Shown here: positions 1 through 10,722 of the stretch, piece by piece
Layout of the letters: the number at the start of each line of letters is the position of its first letter
How positions within the stretch are numbered: the stretch's first letter is position 1
From: Sisyra terminalis
Lineage: Eukaryota; Arthropoda; Insecta; Neuroptera; Sisyridae
Reading direction: 5' to 3'
DNA: 64,000 nucleotides
Assembly (NCBI GenBank): GCA_958496175.1
Contig: OY292277.1
Coordinates: 52,153,050 to 52,217,049 of the forward strand
Notes under the pieces: model-generated
The model's database searches: none
Told to the model about the DNA's origin: nothing
Seen by the model: only the letters and a program-made list of their open reading frames with translations
Made by a program: the position numbers and the translations under genes

Positions 1-1
1 G

Positions 2-85
2 AAAAAACACTTACCCCTTCGGGATTCGAACCAGGGACCTCAGCTCCAGTAGTGGCGGCGACCTTAGCGATGCGGCTCTCATATG
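2..85 (-). ncRNA. tRNA-like Pol III promoter region, array unit 1
   Basis: Read on the minus strand, bases 32-22 give GGTTCGAATCC, a perfect B box. Bases 70-59 give TCGCTAAGGTCG, a 9-of-12 match to the tRNA A box. The boxes start 38 bases apart, slightly short of the normal tRNA spacing. A run of six T (plus-strand A at 2-7) follows shortly downstream and would serve as a Pol III terminator. I could not fold a cloverleaf: the T stem has two mismatches and no acceptor stem pairs. This is therefore a tRNA-derived, SINE-like head or tRNA pseudogene, not a functional tRNA. Confidence 0.5.
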
Positions 86-820
86 ATATATGTAAATGAC
101 GTTAAAACTCATATATAAACAATTCTTAAGAGATTTGTGGAAAATCGAAAATATTTTCGATCGAATTAATTAGAATTTCCCAACCATATTCGAACCATAG
201 CTGCTCCATGTTAAAGTTGGAAAAGTTGTGTAATAAAATTGCAACATTTTAAAGTCCTTGATCCTTTTTTTGCGTAAAAACCGAATTGTAATTCAATAGA
301 ATCTTTTTGTTAATTAAAAACATTAAATATCGAATAAATCGTTTGAGGATATCGAAAAGTTAAAAATTATCCTTAATATGCCTTGATGGTATCGTAATGC
401 ATCTATGGTGTGAATTTCATTGAAATATTGGACAAAAAAAAACCTCATATTTTTGACGTGCATTTGGTCGACGAAATGAAATTTCTGGAGAGTTGAAAAA
501 AAAAGTTTTTTTCCTTAAGGTTTTCCGGGACCAAATTTACACCATCGATAGAGTAATTCAAGCGCTATCGAATGAGCCTACTATCGTTAACCTACGATCG
601 ATAGTTTTCGCTGAAAACGGCGTTAAAGTTGAAAAAAGTGAAAAAAAACGCCAAAATCGGCCTGTTTTTGGGATTTTTCAAAAATCCGGCCGAAAAATTT
701 TTTGAAAAAAAACGAAAAAAATTGACAGTGGGATATGTTTTTTAGGCCTCCCGTGACGTAATTAAGCCATTCCCGGTATCCTATTTCATGAAAATCGAAA
801 ATTCGCTCACTTTTCGAGAA

Positions 821-879
821 TGACGTCATTGGATGGCGACGTATGTGTGACGTCATAAATATGAAATTTAGTGACGTCA
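821..879. promoter_or_regulatory. Cluster of three TGACGTCA (CRE-type) palindromes per array unit
   Basis: Perfect TGACGTCA octamers lie at 821-828, 848-855 and 872-879, and again at +1068, +2136 and +3204, giving twelve in the window. A half-site GTGACGTAAT lies at about 752-761. This octamer is the core site of CREB/ATF bZIP factors. Binding is inferred, not shown. Confidence 0.5.
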
Positions 880-913
880 CAAAACCAATGAGCAAAAATA
901 AAATGAAAAATAT

Positions 914-994
914 ATTGCATCATCGATCGATCGATCGATCATTTCCAACCCCGAAAGGTTGGAACTGTTCGATCGAATATTTCGATGATACAAT
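914..994. repeat. 81-bp imperfect hairpin in each array unit
   Basis: The core is a perfect 8-bp stem TTCCAACC/GGTTGGAA (943-950 with 957-964) around the loop CCGAAA. Outside it, a run of repeated ATCG pairs imperfectly with TTCGATCGAATATTTCGA. The outermost ATTGCATCATCGA pairs with TCGATGATACAAT with one mismatch. It recurs at +1068, +2136 and +3204. It could be a structured RNA element or a recombination-prone cruciform. Confidence 0.6.
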
Positions 995-1035
995 GTCTGG
1001 AAACAATTATCAATGTTAATTAGTGACAGGATAAG

Positions 1036-1082
1036 CTGTAAGGAATAGAAATCAATTATTATATTTAAGAAAAAACACTTAC
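1036..1082 (-). other. 47-bp intron-like segment repeated at each unit junction
   Basis: On the minus strand the segment begins GTAAGTG and ends with a pyrimidine-rich TTTCTATTCCTTACAG, matching strong 5' and 3' splice consensus, with TAATAAT-like branch candidates between. It recurs at 2104-2150, 3172-3218 and 4240-4286. The donor lies immediately after the tRNA-like B-box region on the same strand. At 47 bp it is shorter than most insect introns. The T6 run inside it may instead act as a Pol III terminator. No coding exon is seen on either side. Confidence 0.3.
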
Positions 1083-1153
1083 CCCTTCGGGATTCGAACC
1101 AGGGACCTCAGCTCCAGTAGTGGCGGCGACCTTAGCGATGCGGCTCTCATATG
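1070..1153 (-). ncRNA. tRNA-like Pol III promoter region, array unit 2
   Basis: Identical counterpart of the region at 2-85, shifted by 1,068 bp. The B box lies at 1100-1090 and the A-box-like sequence at 1138-1127 on the minus strand, with the T6 run at 1075-1070. Confidence 0.5.
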
Positions 1154-2137
1154 ATATATGTAAATGACGTTAAAACTCATATATAAACAATTCTTAAGAG
1201 ATTTGTGGAAAATCGAAAATATTTTCGATCGAATTAATTAGAATTTCCCAACCATATTCGAACCATAGCTGCTCCATGTTAAAGTTGGAAAAGTTGTGTA
1301 ATAAAATTGCAACATTTTAAAGTCCTTGATCCTTTTTTTGCGTAAAAACCGAATTGTAATTCAATAGAATCTTTTTGTTAATTAAAAACATTAAATATCG
1401 AATAAATCGTTTGAGGATATCGAAAAGTTAAAAATTATCCTTAATATGCCTTGATGGTATCGTAATGCATCTATGGTGTGAATTTCATTGAAATATTGGA
1501 CAAAAAAAAACCTCATATTTTTGACGTGCATTTGGTCGACGAAATGAAATTTCTGGAGAGTTGAAAAAAAAAGTTTTTTTCCTTAAGGTTTTCCGGGACC
1601 AAATTTACACCATCGATAGAGTAATTCAAGCGCTATCGAATGAGCCTACTATCGTTAACCTACGATCGATAGTTTTCGCTGAAAACGGCGTTAAAGTTGA
1701 AAAAAGTGAAAAAAAACGCCAAAATCGGCCTGTTTTTGGGATTTTTCAAAAATCCGGCCGAAAAATTTTTTGAAAAAAAACGAAAAAAATTGACAGTGGG
1801 ATATGTTTTTTAGGCCTCCCGTGACGTAATTAAGCCATTCCCGGTATCCTATTTCATGAAAATCGAAAATTCGCTCACTTTTCGAGAATGACGTCATTGG
1901 ATGGCGACGTATGTGTGACGTCATAAATATGAAATTTAGTGACGTCACAAAACCAATGAGCAAAAATAAAATGAAAAATATATTGCATCATCGATCGATC
2001 GATCGATCATTTCCAACCCCGAAAGGTTGGAACTGTTCGATCGAATATTTCGATGATACAATGTCTGGAAACAATTATCAATGTTAATTAGTGACAGGAT
2101 AAGCTGTAAGGAATAGAAATCAATTATTATATTTAAG

Positions 2138-2221
2138 AAAAAACACTTACCCCTTCGGGATTCGAACCAGGGACCTCAGCTCCAGTAGTGGCGGCGACCT
2201 TAGCGATGCGGCTATCATATG
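2138..2221 (-). ncRNA. tRNA-like Pol III promoter region, array unit 3
   Basis: Counterpart of 2-85 shifted by two periods. A and B boxes are unchanged. This unit carries the A variant (GGCTATCAT) just upstream of the tRNA-like part, shared only with unit 4. Confidence 0.5.
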
Positions 2222-3205
2222 ATATATGTAAATGACGTTAAAACTCATATATAAACAATTCTTAAGAGATTTGTGGAAAATCGAAAATATTTTCGATCGA
2301 ATTAATTAGAATTTCCCAACCATATTCGAACCATAGCTGCTCCATGTTAAAGTTGGAAAAGTTGTGTAATAAAATTGCAACATTTTAAAGTCCTTGATCC
2401 TTTTTTTGCGTAAAAACCGAATTGTAATTCAATAGAATCTTTTTGTTAATTAAAAACATTAAATATCGAATAAATCGTTTGAGGATATCGAAAAGTTAAA
2501 AATTATCCTTAATATGCCTTGATGGTATCGTAATGCATCTATGGTGTGAATTTCATTGAAATATTGGACAAAAAAAAACCTCATATTTTTGACGTGCATT
2601 TGGTCGACGAAATGAAATTTCTGGAGAGTTGAAAAAAAAAGTTTTTTTCCTTAAGGTTTTCCGGGACCAAATTTACACCATCGATAGAGTAATTCAAGCG
2701 CTATCGAATGAGCCTACTATCGTTAACCTACGATCGATAGTTTTCGCTGAAAACGGCGTTAAAGTTGAAAAAAGTGAAAAAAAACGCCAAAATCGGCCTG
2801 TTTTTGGGATTTTTCAAAAATCCGGCCGAAAAATTTTTTGAAAAAAAACGAAAAAAATTGACAGTGGGATATGTTTTTTAGGCCTCCCGTGACGTAATTA
2901 AGCCATTCCCGGTATCCTATTTCATGAAAATCGAAAATTCGCTCACTTTTCGAGAATGACGTCATTGGATGGCGACGTATGTGTGACGTCATAAATATGA
3001 AATTTAGTGACGTCACAAAACCAATGAGCAAAAATAAAATGAAAAATATATTGCATCATCGATCGATCGATCGATCATTTCCAACCCCGAAAGGTTGGAA
3101 CTGTTCGATCGAATATTTCGATGATACAATGTCTGGAAACAATTATCAATGTTAATTAGTGACAGGATAAGCTGTAAGGAATAGAAATCAATTATTATAT
3201 TTAAG

Positions 3206-3289
3206 AAAAAACACTTACCCCTTCGGGATTCGAACCAGGGACCTCAGCTCCAGTAGTGGCGGCGACCTTAGCGATGCGGCTATCATATG
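3206..3289 (-). ncRNA. tRNA-like Pol III promoter region, array unit 4
   Basis: Counterpart of 2-85 shifted by three periods. A and B boxes and the T6 run are intact. It carries the A variant. Confidence 0.5.
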
Positions 3290-4273
3290 ATATATGTAAA
3301 TGACGTTAAAACTCATATATAAACAATTCTTAAGAGATTTGTGGAAAATCGAAAATATTTTCGATCGAATTAATTAGAATTTCCCAACCATATTCGAACC
3401 ATAGCTGCTCCATGTTAAAGTTGGAAAAGTTGTGTAATAAAATTGCAACATTTTAAAGTCCTTGATCCTTTTTTTGCGTAAAAACCGAATTGTAATTCAA
3501 TAGAATCTTTTTGTTAATTAAAAACATTAAATATCGAATAAATCGTTTGAGGATATCGAAAAGTTAAAAATTATCCTTAATATGCCTTGATGGTATCGTA
3601 ATGCATCTATGGTGTGAATTTCATTGAAATATTGGACAAAAAAAAACCTCATATTTTTGACGTGCATTTGGTCGACGAAATGAAATTTCTGGAGAGTTGA
3701 AAAAAAAAGTTTTTTTCCTTAAGGTTTTCCGGGACCAAATTTACACCATCGATAGAGTAATTCAAGCGCTATCGAATGAGCCTACTATCGTTAACCTACG
3801 ATCGATAGTTTTCGCTGAAAACGGCGTTAAAGTTGAAAAAAGTGAAAAAAAACGCCAAAATCGGCCTGTTTTTGGGATTTTTCAAAAATCCGGCCGAAAA
3901 ATTTTTTGAAAAAAAACGAAAAAAATTGACAGTGGGATATGTTTTTTAGGCCTCCCGTGACGTAATTAAGCCATTCCCGGTATCCTATTTCATGAAAATC
4001 GAAAATTCGCTCACTTTTCGAGAATGACGTCATTGGATGGCGACGTATGTGTGACGTCATAAATATGAAATTTAGTGACGTCACAAAACCAATGAGCAAA
4101 AATAAAATGAAAAATATATTGCATCATCGATCGATCGATCGATCATTTCCAACCCCGAAAGGTTGGAACTGTTCGATCGAATATTTCGATGATACAATGT
4201 CTGGAAACAATTATCAATGTTAATTAGTGACAGGATAAGCTGTAAGGAATAGAAATCAATTATTATATTTAAG

Positions 4274-4357
4274 AAAAAACACTTACCCCTTCGGGATTCG
4301 AACCAGGGACCTCAGCTCCAGTAGTGGCGGCGACCTTAGCGATGCGGCTCTCATATG
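4274..4357 (-). ncRNA. tRNA-like Pol III promoter region, array unit 5 (partial unit)
   Basis: Last copy, in the truncated fifth unit. The boxes and T6 run are intact although the rest of the unit is lost after about 4575. Confidence 0.5.
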
Positions 4358-4603
4358 ATATATGTAAATGACGTTAAAACTCATATATAAACAATTCTTA
4401 AGAGATTTGTGGAAAATCGAAAATATTTTCGATCGAATTAATTAGAATTTCCCAACCATATTCGAACCATAGCTGCTCCATGTTAAAGTTGGAAAAGTTG
4501 TGTAATAAAATTGCAACATTTTAAAGTCCTTGATCCTTTTTTTGCGTAAAAACCGAATTGTAATTCAATAGAATCTCTTTATAAATTAAAAACACTTATG
4601 ATT

Positions 4604-6500
4604 CACTATTTGCTGGAATAGCCGAACGTTCCATCGAAAAACATAGAAAATACTTACCTAATTCACCTACCTACTTTTTTTCTTTGTATTGTAAAAATAG
4701 TAAAAGCTCTGAAATAAAAAAGGTAGGTTTGCTAGGTTAATTGAAATGAAACAAAAAAATTCTAATAATATATAAATTTATTAATGTTCCATATTTTTAA
4801 TGTTTTATATTATATATTTTACAGATGTTTGTAAATATGAAGTTCAAATAAATAAAATAGTATAGTGTTACATATAAGCATTTGCTATTGTTAGGAAGGA
4901 GATTTAGTTTATTAAAAGCTTTAGTTTTTTCACTGATATTTTAAATCACTGATTTATGATCACACTTTTTCACGACACTGATTTAATTGTTAACTATTTT
5001 GTGTTCTTTTTGTTCGGTACCATTCTTGCCAAAAACATCTTCAATGAATTCGATTGATGATTCTAGAACGATTCGCATCCTCTTCTCAAAAGTCCTTTTG
5101 GAAAAGATGAACATCCAAAATTGTTGATCAAGCATTTTCATCTACACAAATAAATACATTAAATTATTTGTAAAAGATTCAATATTACGTATTAGACATT
5201 AAACTATGACATTCAAAGTATAAAACAATTTTGATATAAAACCGTATATCACAACTGCAGACGCTAAAAAGTTTATTCAAATTCTTCCGTACAACTTATA
5301 ACAATCATTACTTGTAGTGGCTTTTTCCATACACATAACGTATAGTCAATAAACTGAAAATGAACTTTACTAATAGCTGCTTCTGCACTTTCATAGCAGC
5401 GAAACTATCCCATAAAACATTAGGGTTATAACTTCATAAAATTCCGTCTCAATTATTTTCAAACTATTCGAAATTATTCACGCTATAATTATAATACGTT
5501 TATTATTAATAGAACTACATGTGAATAATAAATGACTCTCAACTCGTATTAAATTCATTACGAAGCCTTTATGGGAATTTCCTACTAATTTTGATGAGAA
5601 TCTGCAAAGTTTGAGCGATTTTTCGCGAGATGTGCACTTCAAGTTTGCTCGTCGTGTTTTAATTAAAAACTTGTATGATAAATTATTTTTATTTACGTTA
5701 GTTGATAAATTACGTGGAAAGAATTACTTTTAATTGTTCCAACTGCAGCTTAGAATTTTTCTTATATGCACGGGATAGTCCATGAAGCGCAATAAACGTG
5801 GACATATATATTATTTTGACTAATAAAAAATCGATAAATTTTCCTAGCCCGAACTATGGCTGTAGCAAATAGGTAATATAAATAATATTAACTACTTGAA
5901 TTTATGTTCAATTAAAATGTAAAAACTGAATGAGTTAATTTATTTTCCTGTTTCAAATATGCAGTATTACATGTACAATAAATAAAATGAAATTTATTTA
6001 GTTCCCTGGCGATTTGCCCTGGTCGGTCGGTGATGTATTCGAGAGTTTGCGACAAATTCATTACAAATGTTGTAAATTTTTCACGGAAAGAATACGAATT
6101 TAACATCAAAAAATGAACTAATTTGGGGTTGGGATTGACGATAAATTACATTTTTAAAAAAGCAATTACAAATTGAAAGCTCTATGTGTGAATTATTTGC
6201 AGATTGATCTGCAACTACTGCAACGGTGGCAGATATTGATTTTCATGTAGAAAAAAATCGTTTGTGACTGATATTGCAGTTGTAGAAAATTATTTGGAAA
6301 ATCAAACGATAGTTGGTGACCTATTTTATTGTACGACAAAAATTATTTACAGAAATTAAAATTGAAATGAGAAATCGTTTACCAAAAAATATATTTTCTT
6401 AAATGTTAATAATGATAGATTGAATTTAAAATTCAAACCTAAAAAAAATTATTGATTCAAAGTGTTAACATACGACTAATAACGTCGAAAGGAAGAACAA
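4604..6500. other. AT-rich non-repetitive stretch, no gene recognised
   Basis: Beyond the array edge there is unique AT-rich sequence. It has only short chance ORFs, such as a 65-codon minus frame near 5912-6109 that resembles no family I know. No transposon ends are visible. Confidence 0.5.
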
Positions 6501-6514
6501 AGCAGAAAACATTG

Positions 6515-6742
6515 AGAGGGCGTTCCCATTGTCAGGCAATCACAGTTGACTGATTAAGAAATCAATGAAAAAACCTTGACGAAAACAAAGAAAGAACTTT
6601 CATCTTCAGCCAATATTGGGTGATCAAGTTGAACAACCAAGCATAAAACAAAGAGAGGGCGTTTCCAGCGACTGCCAATCACAGCTGACGATAAATCAGT
6701 GGAAGAACTAAGCTGAAAACCTATAGAGGGCGTTCCCAATAA
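6515..6742. repeat. Three irregular copies of a GC-richer short motif
   Basis: The motif GAGAGGGCGTTCCCA, or a close variant, occurs near 6517, 6650 and 6724. The first two are followed by CAATCACAGTTGAC-type sequence. Spacings are about 133 and 74 bp. Copies two and three are preceded by AAGAACTNNCNT-type and AGCATAAA/AGCTGAAA-type sequence. The block is GC-richer than its surroundings. The open minus frame across it (6554-6799) is repeat-derived and unlikely to be a gene. Confidence 0.55.
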
Positions 6743-6799
6743 CAGCTTATCAGAACTGGATGATCGAAAATAACTTGTTATTACGTTATATTTCGTCAA

Positions 6800-7110
6800 T
6801 TACTATTACTGTTTTTGATTTTGTTGATATATTGCGACTGATACACATTTTTAAAAATAAATTTGGTGTCCAGAAATTCAATCAAAAATATCGATATTTC
6901 TAATAAAATATTTAATTAAAATCTTTTATCTTAAAATTAAATGATAACCATCTATCTTTTTTAAATTTAAAAAAAAAACTTAACAATAATATTCTTGATA
7001 TGTTAAGTAAGTAATTTATACAAAAAAAAAAAACTATTTTTTTACTTATCTTACGGGAGAACTCCCTTCAATGGATTGACTCCCTAAACTCATATTTTTG
7101 TTTGTGCTAG
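6800..7110. other. AT-rich spacer
   Basis: Low-complexity AT-rich sequence with several A-runs. I see no gene or transposon end. Confidence 0.5.
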
Positions 7111-7113
7111 TAA

Positions 7114-7446
7114 GATTCAGGAAACCATATTCAGGTTAAAAGTTACAAAAAAGATATATTACAGAAAAATGGCCAAATTCCTACTTCTCAAAGACATTCA
7201 TATGGCTCCATTAAATTTAAGGGTTCTGGATTTTCAAACTTCTTTGGGAAGGTCTTCAATCAAACCTGCGGACAATCCGATCCTAATTCTTATAACTATC
7301 TGCAAATCCCAGAAAACCAATTGAAATTTGTAACTCTGTCCGAATTGAAACATCAAATCAAGGCTCTAAAATCTAAAAAATATCCTAGCCCCGATAAAAT
7401 CACTAATTCAACGCTTATATCTATTTTTAATCTCTTGAAAAAATAG
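7114..7446 (+). pseudogene. Jockey-like LINE reverse-transcriptase N-terminal remnant (no ATG)
   Basis: A 110-codon frame opens just after a tandem TAG TAA and ends at a TAG at 7444-7446. It has no usable ATG. Near its end it reads LSELKHQIKALKSKKYPSPD followed by KITNSTL. This corresponds to the conserved block at the start of the reverse-transcriptase domain in Jockey/I-type LINEs, whose consensus is roughly a helix, L.SKKAPG.D.I.N..L. The stretch before it (FSNFFGKVFN) matches the region where such ORF2 proteins read LA..F...F. The usual Gly of APGxD is replaced by Ser, and downstream RT motifs are missing, so it is a truncated dead copy. It could derive from the same family as the 39.8-kb fragment, but the two do not overlap. 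Confidence 0.7.
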
Positions 7447-8828
7447 CAATTGCTTGACCATAAGGTCAAGAACAAATAACAAATAAAAAAAATGACAGAG
7501 GAATGAAGTTCGACTCCTCCAGCTACTTAAACGCCGCTAAAGATCAATTCCTTGTTATCACCACCATGATATAGTAGCAAATTGCTGAACTAGTGCAAGT
7601 TACATATTAGATCCCACACAAAAAAAATCGGTTGGAATTTTTGGGTTTTCCAATAAAACATCGGAACTTATTGTTTTTGTAAAAAAATCTCTGGAATTGC
7701 AATCTATATATGTTATTATTTTCTAAATAAGAAGACATTCAGGTTGTTTAAGATCGGTTTTTTTATTGAATATTTTTAATATTCAATTAGCTAATTGAAT
7801 CTGAATTGTCTTCTTATTTAATAAAAGCTGAGATCTGAATTTTATCATCTATTATTTTCTTATGAAAAATTTAGAACTTATTTTTACTTTCAGCTCTATC
7901 GCAAATATAATAAGAAGCATTTTTTTTCCAATGAAGTTGCTCCTAATTTAAAAGAAGTCAATTTTAAGTAGAAATTTCAAACTGAATGGATTTTCGTTTC
8001 GTTTATGAACATTCTGAAAATGCAATTCCTTTAAAGTAAACTTTGCGAGTAATTGAATTATAAAATGAGTTTTCCAACTCAATACACCATGCAAGTATTA
8101 AAAGAATATGTATATATTCTTGTGTATAAAAACTTAAATAAACTTGAAACTTAATCTATTATATTAAAAAAATAAAAAATTGAAATAAAACTTTAACGTT
8201 GCACTCAACAACAATATGCTCGGTAATATTCCAAAATCCATTTGCATTTATAACAGAAAAAATTTACGGTTTCATTAAAATTAGATCCAAAAATCTCGAA
8301 ACATAAAACGTGCAATAAATCATTGTAAATATAAGTTTCATAAGGTTAACATTTTTAAAACCTTCATTAAATGTTGATTAGTTAAATCTACAAAAAATAA
8401 TAATCATGGATCTGTTGCCTTCGATTATTAGAGGCTAAGGCAATTTTTAAATGGGCCATGTATCGACAGGTGTAGCTTTTGGAATTCCAACAACAAAGAA
8501 ACATGATATTTGGGTGTTGTGGGTTTGTTTTTTCAATCAAATTTGTTCATTGATAAACTCGACAGACATTCCATTCATTTTAGAAGCCCTATGATAGTTT
8601 CAGTCATATCTTAAACAGATTTTTTCTTCAATAAAACACACGTGTACGTCAATTACTTGATATTCATTAAGCAAATGGTTTACTCTCGCCAACCATACGA
8701 TATGAAGCATTAAAACTTAAGAGTCTGTAAATTAAATCAATATTAAATTTGGCTCTTGAAAATTATTTCAACTACCATTTTCCTCTATTGTATTATTTTT
8801 TTATCAAAAATAAAAGAATTTTTGGAAC
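7447..8828. other. AT-rich stretch with small inverted repeats, no gene seen
   Basis: Includes a 7-bp hairpin CTTGACC-ATAA-GGTCAAG at 7453-7470 right after the RT remnant, and a longer inverted repeat at 7724-7823 listed separately. The rest is unique and AT-rich. Confidence 0.5.
7724..7823. repeat. About 100-bp inverted repeat (small MITE-like hairpin)
   Basis: TAAATAAGAAGACATTCAG near 7724 is mirrored by CTGAATTGTCTTCTTATTTA ending about 7823, differing by one base. An inner palindrome TTGAATATT/AATATTCAA lies in the loop. No target duplication could be fixed. Confidence 0.55.
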
Positions 8829-9377
8829 AAGTGTACTTTAGCACACCCACAATCTGGCAACGTTGCATTTTCGACTTTATTTTTAATTTAATTCGCAATT
8901 AAATTGGTTCATAATGAAAATTTAGCCACAAAAGAGAGAATTATACCATACTAGCTGATCCCCGCGACTTCGTCTGCGTAACGTAAGTGTAGATTATATT
9001 TTCTTTTTAAATTTTGTAGTGGCATATGAAAATTATTATTTTTTTTTATTTCTAATCCGAAAAATATAATCATACTTAAAAACACTATTTTGTCGACTTT
9101 AAAAAGACACATTTAATATACTGTTACTTAGAATAAAATGGTTGTATATAATGATCAATTAATTATCAAAAAATATATATTTATAAAAATAATACATCGA
9201 ATATTAAAATTTCATCAGTCAGAGGGGATCTATAAATACAGGATTTTATGTATGCACGGTTTTAAAAACGTATTTTCTTTAAGTTTTTTTACTTATATTA
9301 TTATTACTACTCCTATTACTTTTTTCGTTAATATGTCCTTTTTTAACAACTCTTAGGATCTATTTACAACAATTTTG

Positions 9378-9475
9378 TAAAAAAAAAAAAAAAAAAAATT
9401 ACTGTAAGATTTGAACGTCTTTATAATTAGAAACATCAGTATGTCAGATACGTAAGCCATTACGCTATTAACATC
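9378..9475 (-). ncRNA. Decayed tRNA-like Pol III region inside interspersed repeat copy 1
   Basis: The minus strand reads TAGCGTAATGG, a perfect A box, then a degraded B box (GTTCAAATC) and a long T run (A-run at about 9379-9398). Its partner in copy 2 at 54270-54368 has an intact B box. Likely a tRNA-derived SINE head within the repeat. Confidence 0.45.
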
Positions 9476-9899
9476 ATCTATGTGTTTGATATATATAAAG
9501 GTTTATATTTCAAAGAGGCAATTTTTTAAAATTTAATTAGAACTTACTGTGCTTTTTGTCAGTTCAATTACAAAATTTTTTACAGATTATTGTCTAACTT
9601 TAAATTACCTTTCCAATGATATATAACTTAATTGTCTAGTGTAAAAATTTCAGTTTTCATCCCTAAGGAATTTCTTCCCTTATTATTTTTTTAGAACAAT
9701 AAGTAGCCTATAGTCTGTGGAAAATTGTGTTGTATTTTAATACCAAATTTCATTAAATTCGGTTGTTCTGTTCTTTAGTTAAATCGGGACACACAGACAG
9801 ACAGACAGACACAAATTTTAAAAATGTTAAATTTTGAATAAGGGCCTCTTGAAACAAATATTTACCCTAAAATTAGGTTCAAAATCGAAATGTACAGAC

Positions 9900-10722
9900 T
9901 AGGGTGTTTTTTTTTTGATTTTTTTTGCCTTGTTTTGGTCCCATCGTGAAATTTTGTTAGAAATACCAAAAAAAAAAAAAAATCTCCGAAAGTTTAAGCC
10001 CTTAATATTAATTTTAAGTCCTCGACCAAGACGTGTAAAGATTTCCCATTGAAAATACACGGAAACTCTGATTTTTTATTTTTAAATTTCTATATTTCAG
10101 CGACATTTCATGGGATCGCTTTTACCGAAGATGGTTTTTTCTCAGAATTAAACGCTCTACAAAAGTGCCCATTGCGACAAAGTCGTAACTCACACCAGTG
10201 AGGTAGTACGGGCCACTGAACCTAATTTTTCCATAAAATTCAAGGCTTAATATCTCGTTTAATATTGATCTTTGCGATTTGGTCTACAGGAACTTTTTTG
10301 TAGGAAATCAAATTCTCTACAAGTTTTTTATTTATAATTTTTCCATTGCTCTTGTTATTTACGAGATAATTGCAAAAAAAACGCGAATTTTATGGAGAAA
10401 TCAGATTCAGTGGTCCGTACTACCTAACCGGTGTGAGTTACGACTTAGTCGCAATGGGCACTTTTGTAGAGCGTTTAATTCTGAGAAAAAACCATCTTCG
10501 GTAAAAGCGATCCCATGAAATGCCGCTGAGATATAGAAATTTAAAAATAAAAAATCAGAGTTTCCGTGTATTTTCAATGGAAAATCTTTACACGTCTTGG
10601 TCGAGGACTTAAAATTAATATTATGGGCTCAAACTTTCAGAGATTTTTTTTTTTTTGGTATTTCCAACAAAATTTCACGATGGGACCAAAAAAGTCAAAA
10701 AAAGTTAAAAAAAATCACCCTA
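9900..10722. mobile_element. Foldback hAT-like MITE, TAGGGTG family
   Basis: The 823-bp element begins TAGGGTG and ends CACCCTA. It is flanked by a perfect 8-bp duplication GTACAGAC (9892-9899 and 10723-10730), which fits the nTnnnnAn preference of hAT transposases. The uninterrupted second copy of the host repeat at 53.8 kb has the empty site, confirming the insertion. Arms of about 320-340 bp pair almost completely around a 150-bp centre. It has no coding capacity; the 79- and 62-codon frames across it are shadows. Subterminal motif one lies at about 9998-10018 and motif two at 10146-10163, both shared with the other foldback families here. Confidence 0.9.

Larger units (their letters stand above)
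1..4575. repeat. Tandem array of a 1,068-bp unit (about 4.3 copies)
   Basis: The same sequence recurs with an exact 1,068-bp period; the unit phase marked by GAAAAAACACTTACCCC starts at 1, 1069, 2137, 3205 and 4273. Copies are nearly identical over their whole length. One visible variant is a C/A difference in GCGGCTCTCATATG versus GCGGCTATCATATG (units 1, 2 and 5 have C; units 3 and 4 have A). The array is cut by the left window edge, so its true length is unknown. On the right the fifth copy stops matching near 4576, about 300 bp into the unit. Each unit contains a tRNA-like region, an intron-like segment, CRE palindromes and a long hairpin. The 70- and 90-codon open frames that recur in every unit have low-complexity Lys/Phe-rich content and are probably not genes. 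It is best called a complex satellite or locally amplified repeat. Confidence 0.97.

Noticed and set aside
2..85. Functional tRNA gene in the array unit
   Set aside because: A and B boxes are recognisable, but the T stem has two mismatches and no acceptor stem pairs, so a cloverleaf cannot form.
493..4099. Open frames of 70 codons (plus) and 90 codons (minus) repeated in every array unit
   Set aside because: They recur only because the unit is repeated. Their Lys/Phe-rich content reflects A- and T-runs, they overlap on opposite strands, and neither resembles a known family.
1..4575. CRISPR array
   Set aside because: The repeat unit is 1,068 bp without unique spacers, and the window is eukaryotic.
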